From contig NC_135557.1 in assembly GCF_964340395.1 (NCBI RefSeq), positions 8,313,209 through 8,377,208 on the forward strand: 64,000 nt of DNA, in the 5' to 3' direction. The notes beneath the pieces were generated by a model. It did not search any database, had not been told where the DNA came from, and was given only the letters and a program-made list of their open reading frames with translations. The stretch comes from Glandiceps talaboti (lineage: Eukaryota; Hemichordata; Enteropneusta; Spengelidae). Both the position numbers and the translations under genes were made by a program. This document shows positions 1 through 11,800 of this stretch, piece by piece. Position 1 is the first letter of the stretch; each line of letters starts with the position of its first letter.

Positions 1-2151
1 GACTACTGGGTAGTCTAAAGCACTCGTTATTACTGGGTAGTTCACTTACATGTACTGTTGTTACTGCTCGCAATATAATATAATTTTTTGCATACGATAT
101 CATCTTGGCAGCCAGCCAGACAATCTCTCCTAAAACAGATACATTGTATTACAATGTATACATACCTCAGATGATTTGGTGAGCTGTCAGGTCAAATTAT
201 GTAAATTTTGTATGATGTCATCAATGAGAATAGAGAATGTCAAATGCTGTCAGTTGATATATTCGTATGTCAATCACTTCATGGTAACCTAGGTAACCAG
301 TGGTGTATGGATACTTGAGGTATTATTAATTAACATTGTCCATACTTCCAAGTTTACTCTTTACAAATTACACACAGTGAAGTAACGTATTCTAGTCTAG
401 TCCTGTACACGATACGATTATCTCGGATTCTCCACAGAATTCCTTTTTTACCACCAACAGTGATAGTATACAAAATGCATGTGATTGGTCCATTGAAGCA
501 TTGATATAAACATGGTGATGTTATCGCGTCCTCACGTCACTTACAAGAAAACTAAACCAAGTAACCAATTACCATCACCTGTCAGTCAGTCAGTGATGGA
601 TTACTACAGACATTTGCTGTTCATCACTTTCCCAGTAGGAGATTTAGCTTGAGATTTTGATAGAATTTGTCCATTTGACTCTTAAGTTAGAAAGAGATCA
701 CAGAGAATGACTACCTGTCAAATGTATATATTAACTACATGTATAGACTACAGGCCTTCTTACATGTATATACATGTAAGCTGTCTTAAAGATTATAACT
801 CTTAATCAAAAGCCGCTAGCATGATAATGGTCTAAACTCTGTTATTGAGCTTTTAGTTTTTACAATGTTCAACAATAAAACTCTATCACATTGAATCCAT
901 GTAGGAAGTGCTCAAGATATTGTAATCAGATAGGTGAACGAAAATTTAAAATGATGTGGTACCATCTGGTCAGTAGCTTCTGCTGCAGTAATGACTGACA
1001 TGCATGTACATTGTGGATTAGCTGTAGAACCATCTCTTGAAGGGGTTACCTCATGTGAACTTATCCAAACAAAATCCTTAAGCCACAGTGAATGGATTAC
1101 CTCATATGAACTTATCCAAACAAAATCCTAAACCCACACTGTATGGGTTACCTCATGTGAACTTATCCACCATGATCCTTAACCCACAGTGAATGGGTTA
1201 CCTCATGTGAACTTATCCAAACAAGATCCTAAACCCACACTGAATGGGTTACCTCATGTGAACTTATCCACCATGATCCTAAACCCACATTGAATGAGTT
1301 ACCTCATGTGAACTTATCCAGATCCTTAACCCACAATGACTGACTTTGTGAGTGATCAGAGAGTCTGGGGAGAACACATGTACCTTTATCAGTACAGACC
1401 ACGAGCCCATTTTTACGGGTGTTGTATTTGTAAAGCCCACATGTACATATACCATCAATCAAGTTGGTGAATTCTTGACAATATTATAATATTATAAAGT
1501 AACTATATTGTAGTGTCCTATTGATTCTTGGAGCTATGAACAATATATTCTCTTTGTTTTGGATTTTGACTCTACACAAATTTTTACTTTATCTTTAATA
1601 GAGAAAAAACTGGAAGTATTGACAGTGTGACTTTAATACCGTTACAAGGTGTACCATGCTTGCAAAGTTTGTATTGTATCATGTATGCTAGTATAATATG
1701 CATGGCATAACTTGTAACTTGATTAACAAATAACTGTGTCTATGTCTTCACTTGTGGTGGCAATTCAAGTGTTATAAATTGAATGCATTTCACAGCTGGT
1801 GTAAAAGAAAGTTTTGTTAGACTAATAGTGTGCCTGCAATGGTTAATAAAGATTATAAATCTTAATGAAACGTATGTGGTGTAAAGTGGCAAGCGGCTGT
1901 CCTGCGATTCAACTCAAGAAATTTGTACTACTGACAAAGTTTCTCCATTCAATCTCAAAGGGTAATTTCAAAAATGAAAACTTGTAACATTATGTCATCA
2001 TGTAACCTGCAATGTATCAGGTTGACCAGCCAACTCAAATACCTGACACCCGATTTCAATATTGTAAGGGAATGATAGAAAATCTACAAAAGTTTGTTTG
2101 GATTATTAGATATTATCCTTCAATTTTTTTTTGCTCATTTTAGGAAATTGC
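1..2151 (+). repeat. Near-identical copy of an OAF intron 3 segment (contig end)
   Basis: This stretch aligns collinearly with 25,077-27,584, with only scattered single-base and small indel differences. The copy here is about 358 bp shorter, which is explained by about seven fewer units of the 50/51-bp minisatellite at 1,039-1,330. It contains no exon. It ends at a 100-N gap at the point matching 27,584, so it is either the second haplotype of the OAF intron kept in the assembly or a recent segmental duplication. The copy starts at or before the window edge. Confidence 0.9.
1039..1330 (+). repeat. 50/51-bp minisatellite, about 6 copies
   Basis: The unit contains GGGTTACCTCATGTGAACTT followed by a short variable part ending in ACCCACA. 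Two unit types alternate (AAACAAGATCCTAAAC and CCATGATCCTTAAC). The same array at 26,117-26,760 has about 12.7 copies. Confidence 0.88.
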
Positions 2152-2251
2152 NNNNNNNNNNNNNNNNNNNNNNNNNNNNNNNNNNNNNNNNNNNNNNNNN
2201 NNNNNNNNNNNNNNNNNNNNNNNNNNNNNNNNNNNNNNNNNNNNNNNNNNN
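2152..2251. other. Assembly gap of 100 N
   Basis: Exactly 100 ambiguous bases, the usual convention for a scaffold gap of unknown size. The true distance and even adjacency of 1-2,151 to what follows are therefore uncertain. Confidence 0.98.
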
Positions 2252-5200
2252 GTATATAGTATAGTCTAGTATAGTATACTAGTAGTATATAGTATAGTAT
2301 AGTATATAGTAAAGTATAGTATAGTAGAGTATAGTATAGTATAGTATGATATAGTATACTATATAGTACAGTATATAGCTTAGTATACTATAGTATAGTA
2401 TGGTACATAGTATAGAGCATAGTATAGTAAATAGTGTAGTCTAGTATTTAGTATAGTATCGTATAGTATAGTATAGTATAGTATATAGTACAGTACAGTA
2501 TAGAATGGTCTAGTATATAGTATATAGTATAGTATATAGTAAAGACAAGTATACAGTACAGTATATAGTACAGTATATAGCATAGTCTAGTATATAGTAT
2601 AATATAGTATAGAATAGTATAGTATAGTGTAGTGTATAGTATAGTATATAGCATAGTCTAGTATATAGTGCAGTATAGTATAGTATATTATAGTATAGTA
2701 TAGTATAGTATAGTATAGTATATAGTACAATATATAGTATATAGCACAGTCTAGTGTATAGTATAGTATAGTATAGTACAGTATAGTATAGTATAGTATA
2801 TAGTAAAGAATATATTATATAGCATAGTCTAGTATATAGTAAAATATAGCATAATACAGTATAGTATAGTATAGTATAGTATAGTATAGTATAGTATAGT
2901 ATATAGTATAGTATAGTCTAGTATAGTATAGTATAGCATAATATAGTATAGCATAGTATAGTATAATATATAGTACAGAATATAGTATAGTCTAGTATAT
3001 AGTATAGTACAGTATTGTATACTATACTATATAGTATAGTATAGTATAGTACAGTATAATATAGTATAATATAGTATAGTACAGTAGAGTACAGTACAGT
3101 ACAGTATAGTATAGTATAGTATAATGTGTAGTATATAGTATATAGTATAGTATATAGTGTAGTCTAGTATATAGTATAGTAAAGTATATAGTATAGTACA
3201 GTAGAGTATAGTATAGTATATAGTACAGTATATAGTATATAGCATAGTCTAGTATATAGCATTGTATAGTATAGTGTATAGTATAATATAGTTTATAGTA
3301 TATAGTATAGTATAATATATAGTACAGTATACAGTATATAGCATAGTTTAGTATAAAGTAGAGTATAGCATGGTATAGTATAGTAAAGTATAGTGTAGTA
3401 TATAGTACAGTATATAGCATAGTCTATTATATAGTATAGTATAGAATAGCATAGTATATTAGAGTAGAGTATATAGTATAGTGCAGTGTAGTATATAGTA
3501 TAGTATAGCATAGTATATAGTACATTAGATAGTATAGTCTAGTATATAGTACAGTATATAGTAGAGTATATTATACAGTACTGTATGGTATAGTATGCTA
3601 TACTATACACTACACTATAATATACACTATACACTATATTCCATATATTCTACTATACTATAATCTACTACACTATACTATACTATACTATACTATGCTA
3701 TACTAGACTCTATACTGTATACAATAGTGTAGGTATAGAATAATATTATAGTATATTATTGTACTGTATATAGTAGAGTATATTATATAGTACTGTATGG
3801 TATAGTATGCTATACTATACACTACACTATAATATACACTATACACTATATTCCGTATACTCTACTATACTCTAGTATATTATACTATACTATACTAGAC
3901 TATACTATACTTTGCTATGCTATACTATATACCATATGCTCTACTATACTCTACTATACTATACTATGCTAGACTATATATGATAGTATAGGTATAGTAT
4001 AATATTATAGTATTGTATTGTACAGTATATAGTATAGTACGGTATGGTATAGTATGCTATACTATACACTAAACTATACTATATTCCACATACTCTACTA
4101 TACTCTAGTATATTATACCATAATATACCATACTATTATATACTATAATATACAATACTATACTATGATATGCTATACTATATACCATATACTATACTTT
4201 ACTATATACCATACTATATGATATACTATGCTATACTATACTACACTACACTATACTATATACTCTACTATATTATACTATACTATACTATTCTATACTA
4301 TATAATATACTATATTATAATATATACTACACTATACTATGTACTATACTATACTACACAAAATAACATATACTCTACTATACTATACTATGTACTATAC
4401 TATACTACCAGTATACTATACTATATATTATACTATATAATGTACTATACTAGACTATATATAATATGTACTATATATTATAGTATAGGTATCAAATAAT
4501 ATAGTATAGTATTGTACAGTATATAGTATACTATACTAGGTAGTATGGTATATAGTATAGTATATAGTATACTAGTAGTATAGAATAGTATAGTATAGTA
4601 TAGTATGGTATAGTATAGTATACAGTATAATATAGTATAGTATATAGTACAGTATATAGCATAGTCTAGTATATAGTATAGTATAAAATAGTATAGTTTA
4701 TGGTATATAGCATAGCATAGTATAGTATAGTATAATATAGTATAGTACATTGTACAGTACAGTGTAGTATATTATAGTATAGTATAGTGTAGTATAGTAC
4801 AGTATAGTATAGTGCAGAATAGTAAAGTATAGTATATAGTATATAGCATAATAAAATACATAGTATATAGTATAGTTTAATATATAGTACAGTACATAGC
4901 ATTATAGCAATATAGCATTATAGTCTGGTATATAGTACAGTATAGTATAGTATAGTTTAGTATAGTATAGTTTAGTATATACATGCAGTATAGTATAGTA
5001 TACTATATAGTATAGTATAATATAGTATAGTATACTATATAGTACAGTATATAGTATAGTCTGGTATATAGTATACTATACTATATAGTAGAGTATACTA
5101 TACTATATACCATATACTATACTATACTATACACTATAATTTACTATATACCATACTATATGATATACTATACTATACTTGATTTAATACTATACTATAC

Positions 5201-6010
5201 TACACTACACTATACTATATTCCATATACTCTACTCTACTATATTATACCACACTATACTATATTATATTATACTATGCTATCATGCTATACACCATATA
5301 CTATACTATATTATATAATATACTATATTATACTATATACTATACTTGACTATATACGATACTATACTATACTATGCTATATACCATATACTATACTATA
5401 CTCTACTATACACCATATACTATACTCTACTATACTACACTATACTATATACCATATACTATAATATACTATACACTATAATTTACTATATACCATACTA
5501 TATGATATACTATACTATACTACACTACACTATACTATATTCCATATACTCTACTCTACTATATTATACCACACTATACTATATTATATTATACTATGCT
5601 ATCATGCTATACACCATATACTATACTATATTATATAATATACTATATTATACTATATACTATACTTGACTATATACGATACTATACTATACTATGCTAT
5701 ATACCATATACTATACTATACTCTACTATACACCATATACTATACTCTACTATACTACACTATACTATATACCATATACTATACTCTACTATACTACACG
5801 ACTATATACCATATAGTATACATTACTATACTCTACTATACTATACTATACTAGACTACCATTCTAGACTATATACTATATAATTTAGTATAGGTATAGA
5901 ATATTATAGTATAGTATTGTACAGTATATTTTATAGTACAGTATATAGTATAGTATAATATAGTATATAGTATATAGCATAGCATAGTATATAGTATATA
6001 GTCTTGTACA
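2252..6010. repeat. AGTAT/ATACT pentanucleotide-type satellite with strand switches
   Basis: About 3.7 kb made almost only of imperfect AGTAT and TATAGT units. The plus strand reads AGTAT at about 2,252-3,590, 3,722-3,790, 3,975-4,045, 4,485-5,085 and 5,885-6,010. It reads the complement (ATACT) in between. The junctions share a near-palindromic core around GTATGCTATACTATAC at about 3,590, 3,800 and 4,050. The tyrosine/leucine/isoleucine-rich open frames here follow from the repeat and are not genes. The array begins right at the assembly gap. Confidence 0.92.
5110..5771 (+). repeat. 320-bp higher-order duplication inside the AT satellite
   Basis: The stretch from about 5,110 is repeated from about 5,452 with an almost constant 320-bp offset; for example CTATCATGCTATACACC recurs. 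The first copy carries about 22 extra bases near 5,180. A partial third copy follows from about 5,772. Confidence 0.8.
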
Positions 6011-6899
6011 GTTTATAGTATAGTACCATACACTATTATAAGCCCAGTGGATGTATTTGTATTGAACAAAATGTTCACTTGGTAAGCCCACATAGGGCAA
6101 GTAAATAAATAAAACAAACTATACTATACTTTGTACTTGATCTTTTTTTCATTATCATTTGTGTCAATATGACTTGAAATGATTTAAACTTTTGAAACCC
6201 TAAAATTAGTGATACTTTTATGATATAACTAAGTTGTGTTTTACTTATGAATGGTGCTCTAAATGGCCTCCAAAAGGTGTTCATTTTTCAAAAGATCTTA
6301 CCATGGGAGGGGGACACCCCCTCCCACTTGTATAGCATGCACGCATGGGCATAGCATGCACTTCTCCCGACACTTTTTCAAGTTCTCTCCCTACTTTGAA
6401 ACTTACTGAAACCCCTAGGTTTACAATTATGTTAATTTCATTTCTAATAATGTACTTTATAATTAGCTGAATTAATCTATAATGATAATAGTTCACTCAA
6501 TGTAAGAGATATCCTAGAACTTTTGGTTACTAAAACCATGAATATTTTGCACAGCTATGAACAGACAATCATACTTCTCATAGGGTTCCTGCCTAAAGAG
6601 CTTTATATATTGCAAGAAAGAACAAGAATATTTCTTGTCAACAGATGTGGGGGGGGGGGGGGCAGTGTTTTTTTATTTGTCAGCAGGGGTGGGGTGAACA
6701 AACAGTCAGCGTAAAATCTGATCGCTCCCTAAAATCAGTCTCATTCAACAACAAAAAATAAAACTGAATCAAATAAAATGAAATCATTCACCACTTACAT
6801 GCTAGCTTCACTCTGTGTATAACATGTAAAATTGTCAGATATATAGAAGTCCACACTGGTTTTCTGTTCATTTTACATTTTATTACTTATTAATATTAT
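6011..6899. other. No gene recognised; contains a G14 tract
   Basis: The frames are short and unlike any family I know. The stretch holds a run of 14 G at 6,649-6,662 and a GC-richer patch near 6,300-6,390 with repeated ATAGCATGCAC. Nothing supports an exon. Confidence 0.5.
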
Positions 6900-8436
6900 C
6901 CATGATTTAAGTTATATGACTATATCTCTTTGCAATATCCAAAATTTTTCTAATGACAAAAGATTGTGTCTTTTAACATTCTCATTTAACAAGTGCTTGA
7001 AGTACAAATTACAAAAACACATGTGTGTTTACACCAACGAAGAGAGCCAAGAGACAAGATTAAACAAAATTCACATTTTTATACCTAATTTTCATGTCAC
7101 TGATGAGATCATCATATGCTTAACACTTCTTCATCTATATACCCCAAGAGCCATTCAAATTAATTTCCAGCTCATTACTTTTGGAATTAAAGATTATTTT
7201 ACCAAAAAGACACATTTTAGCCATAATTTGCATATCAATAATGGAATCATCATGTTCTGAATAATTCTTAAAGCAATAAAAAAAAATAATTGTTTGATTC
7301 CGGTTATCTGACCCTGCCTAGTTTTTCACTGCCGACCCTAACCTTTTTATTAACAAGTTCAAGAAAAAAATTGTAACATCACAAAAATTATGAAGTCTCG
7401 CAAGAATTGGTGGATGCACAAACTGACATCAATTTAAAAAGACAATATAAAACTTTTCTTCCAAAATGTAATGACTGTACATCTGATGAGAAGAAACCAA
7501 AAACAGAGAGCATATGGAGAACAATGAAAAACATAACTACCTCAGATATGAAAAAAAATATTTAGAAAAAAAGAAATATAAAATGGCATTGTAGCACAAC
7601 TATTGTTTTCCAAAATACTGCCAATGGCGATGTAGCACAACTGTAGTTTTTTAAAATATTTATCCATATGCTAGTCCATTCTAAAAATAGGTGTTCATTT
7701 GTTGAATGACTATCCAGTTGCCTATCCAACCATGTTATGTTTGTCACATATGTGATTATTGGGCTGTTGCCATGGGCGGGGCCACTGTTGCTAGGGATAT
7801 TTGCATACATTTTTTGAATGTTTACTAACTGCCTACCAGATGGTGTTCTTATTTAACCAAAATATACTGCCATTTGGTTGTTGCTAAGGCCATGGTCATG
7901 GTTGCTAGGGCCAATTGTATCAAACTATTCTAAAGGAAATCTGCAGAACAACACTTCTAGAACCATCTCACCAAATTTCAGTTTCCCTGACCAAGTACTT
8001 TTTGAGATATAAATTTTTGACCAATTTACATGTTTACACCTAATTTGGATGTTACTGATGAGATCATTATATGCTTAATATTTCTTCATCTATACACCGG
8101 CAGATACATCCCTGTTAAAAGTTCAGCCCAATCTACTGAGTAGTTTTGGAATTGTAGGTTTTTAACCAAAAAGCCCTACTTTGCATATTACACATGGAAA
8201 CATCATGTCATGAACAAATCTTAATTTACACACCCCTGAGAATCTTCCCACCAAATTTCAGGCCAATCTGCCCAGTAGTTTGGTAGTTTAAATTCTTTGA
8301 CAAAAATCACATTTTTGACCCAAAACCCATATATCTGATGTGATCATTTTCATTTGAACAATTTCACTACTAGACATCCAATATAACATGACCACCAAGT
8401 ATCAAAGAAATCGGACTGCAGTTTTCGACTAAGTTG

Positions 8437-8439
<3 letters not shown>
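6900..8439 (+). repeat. Dispersed-repeat debris of transposon type
   Basis: 7,075-7,262 and about 8,030-8,220 are diverged direct copies of one another (shared GATGAGATCAT, CTTCATCTATA, TTTTGGAATT, ACCAAAAAG, TTTGCATAT). Phrases such as CACCAAATTTCAG and ACCAAGTATCAAAGAAATCGG, followed by a CA microsatellite, resemble the 3' part of repeats common in marine invertebrate genomes. 7,905-8,010 recurs inverted at about 34,560-34,700. A fragment at 7,290-7,350 (GATTCCGG ... TTTTTCACTGCC) recurs at 56,705-56,770. No transposase or reverse transcriptase is visible. Confidence 0.6.

Positions 8440-8481
<42 letters not shown>
8440..8481 (+). repeat. (CA)n microsatellite, about 21 units
   Basis: An uninterrupted CA dinucleotide run at the end of the dispersed repeat. 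Confidence 0.97.
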
Positions 8482-8484
<3 letters not shown>

Positions 8485-8811
8485 TCATTTCAATTGTATT
8501 AAAAATGTTCAAAATAGAGCTCATGTCCTTGTGCACAACTAATTGATTTAAGATCTAAATTTCTGTTTTACTACACATAGAGTCTGAAGTTATTTTTTCT
8601 CTCTTAGAGACGAGCAAAACAACAGCTTCTTTGAATAGGACATCTGTTATGTACTGTGTAACAAACCTGTAAGAGATAAGAAAGTTAACAAAGGATTAAT
8701 ACATTTATTGTTCAACTCTAAAACTTGCAAATATTTATGGTCAAAGTATTGGTGTAGTATTTGATCATGATTTCTTTTGCTAGTTATGTTTCTGTTAAAT
8801 GAGATTTGGAA
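8482..8811. other. No feature recognised
   Basis: AT-rich sequence between the CA repeat and the 169-bp satellite. No open frame or repeat stands out. Confidence 0.5.
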
Positions 8812-11800
8812 AAGAGCAAAGTTTGCAAGGCTAGGTACATGTAACTCTGGTGTCCGGTCTCAGTTACATGTACATGCTAAAAATCAAAATGGCTGACATT
8901 TTTCTTATTAATTTTAGTAGTTTAATCTAAGATGGGTAGAAGTAGGTGAAAAACAGTGACAGTGTTGTTGTAGCATGAATCAATTTCGAAAAGAGTATAG
9001 TTTGTAAGGCTAGGTAACTCTGGTGTCTGGTCTCCTAGTTACATGCTAAAAATCAAAATGGCTGACATTTTTCTAATAAATTTTAGTAGTTTAGTCTAAG
9101 ATGGATAGAAATAGGTGAAAAACAGTGACAGTGTTATTGTAGCATGAATGAATTTGGAAAGGAGTATAGTTTGTAAGGTTAGGTAACTCTGGTGTCTGGT
9201 CTCCTAGTTACATGCTAAAAATCAAAATGGCTCACATTTTTCTAATAAATTTTAGTAGTTTAGTCTAAGATGGATAGAAATAGTTGAAAAACAGTGACAG
9301 TGTTATTGTAGCATGATTCAATTTGGAAAGGAGTATAGTTTGTAAGGTTAGGTAACTCTGGTGTCTGGTCTCCTAGTTACATGCTAAAAATCAAAATGGC
9401 GGACATTTTTCTAATAAATTTTAGTAGTTTAGTCTAAGATGGATAGAAATACGTGAAAAACAGTGACAGTGTTATTGTAGCATGAATGAATTTGGAAAAG
9501 AGTATAGTTTGTAAGGCTAGGTAACTCTGGTGTCTGGTCTCCTAGTTACATGCTAAAAATCAAAATGGCTGACATTTTCTATCAAATTTTAGTAGTTTAG
9601 TCTAAGATGGATAGAAATACGTGAAAAACAGTGACAGTGTTATTGTAGCATGATTTAATTTGGAAAGGAGTATAGTTTGTAAGGCTAGGTAACTCTGGTG
9701 TCTGGTCTCGTAGTTACATGCTAAAAATCAAAATGGCTGACATTTTTCTAATAAATTTTAGTAGTTTAGTCTAAGATGGATAGAAATAGGTAAAAAACAG
9801 TGACAGTGTTATTGTAGCATGAATGAATTTGGAAAAGAGTATAGTTTGTAAGGCTAGGTAACTCTGGTGTCTGGTCTCCTAGTTACATGCTAAAAATCAA
9901 AATGGCTGACATTTTTCTAATAAATTTAAGTAGTTTAGTCTAAGATGGATAGAAATACGTGAAAAACAGTGACAGTGTTATTGTAGCATGATTCAATTTG
10001 GAAAAGAGTATAGTTTGTAAGGCTAGGTAACTCTGGTGTCTGGTCTCCTAGTTACATGCTAAAAATCAAAATGGCGGACATTTTTCTAACAAATTTTAGT
10101 AGTTTAGTCTAAGATGGATAGAAATAGGTGAAAAACAGTGACAGTGTTATTGTAGCATGATTCAATTTGGAAAGGAGTATAGTTTGTAAGGTTAGGTAAC
10201 TCTGGTGTCTGGTCTCCTAGTTACATGCTAAAAATCAAAATGGCGGACATTTTTCTAATAAATTTTAGTAGTTTAGTCTAAGATGGATAGAAATACTGAA
10301 AAACAGTGACAGTGTTATTGTAGCATGATTCAATTTGGAAAGGAGTATAGTTTGTAAGGCTAGGTCACTCTGGTGTCTGGTCTCCTAGTTACATGCTAAA
10401 AATCAAAATGGCGGACATTTTTCTATCAAATTTTAGTAGTTTAGTCTAAGATGGATAGAAATAGGTGAAAAACAGTGACAGTGTTATTGTAGCATGAATG
10501 AATTTGGAAAAGAGTATAGTTTGTAAGGCTAGGTAACTCTGGTGTCTGGTCTCCTAGTTACATGCTAAAAATCAAAATGGCTGACATTTTTCTAATAAAT
10601 TTTAGTAGTTTAGTCTAAGATGGATAGAAATACGTGAAAAACAGTGACAGTGTTATTGTAGCATGATTCAATTTGGAAAAGAGTATAGTTTGTAAGGCTA
10701 GGTAACTCTGGTGTCTGGTCTCCTAGTTACATGCTAAAAATCAAAATGGCGGACATTTTTCTAACAAATTTTAGTAGTTTAGTCTAAGATGGATAGAAAT
10801 AGGTGAAAAACAGTGACAGTGTTATTGTAGCATGATTCAATTTGGAAAGGAGTATAGTTTGTAAGGTTAGGTAACTCTGGTGTCTGGTCTCCTAGTTACA
10901 TGCTAAAAATCAAAATGGCGGACATTTTTCTAATAAATTTTAGTAGTTTAGTCTAAGATGGATAGAAATAGGTGAAAAACAGTGACAGTGTTATTGTAGC
11001 ATGAATGAATTTGGAAAAGAGTATAGTTTGTAAGGCTAGGTAACTCTGGTGTCTGGTCTCCTAGTTACATGCTAAAAATCAAAATGGCTGACATTTTTCT
11101 AATAAATTTTAGTAGTTTAGTCTAAGATGGATAGAAATACTGAAAAACAGTGACAGTGTTATTGTAGCATGATTCAATTTGGAAAGGAGTATAGTTTGTA
11201 AGGCTAGGTCACTCTGGTGTCTGGTCTCCTAGTTACATGCTAAAAATCAAAATGGCGGACATTTTTCTAACAAATTTTAGTAGTTTAGTCTAAGATGGAT
11301 AGAAATAGGTGAAAAACAGTGACAGTGTTATTGTAGCATGATTCAATTTGGAAAGGAGTATAGTTTGTAAGGTTAGGTAACTCTGGTGTCTGGTCTCCTA
11401 GTTACATGCTAAAAATCAAAATGGCGGACATTTTTCTAATAAATTTTAGTAGTTTAGTCTAAGATGGATAGAAATACTGAAAAACAGTGACAGTGTTATT
11501 GTAGCATGATTCAATTTGGAAAGGAGTATAGTTTGTAAGGCTAGGTCACTCTGGTGTCTGGTCTCCTAGTTACATGCTAAAAATCAAAATGGCGGACATT
11601 TTTCTATCAAATTTTAGTAGTTTAGTCTAAGATGGATAGAAATAGGTGAAAAACAGTGACAGTGTTATTGTAGCATGAATGAATTTGGAAAAGAGTATAG
11701 TTTGTAAGGCTAGGTAACTCTGGTGTCTGGTCTCCTAGTTACATGCTAAAAATCAAAATGGCTGACATTTTTCTAATAAATTTTAGTAGTTTAGTCTAAG

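Noticed and set aside
2380-5883. Many Tyr/Leu/Ile-rich open frames on both strands
   Set aside because: They are translations of the AGTAT satellite; no start context, splice signal or domain.
6281-6714. Short frames around a G14 tract
   Set aside because: No homology and no splice context; the glycine run comes from the homopolymer.
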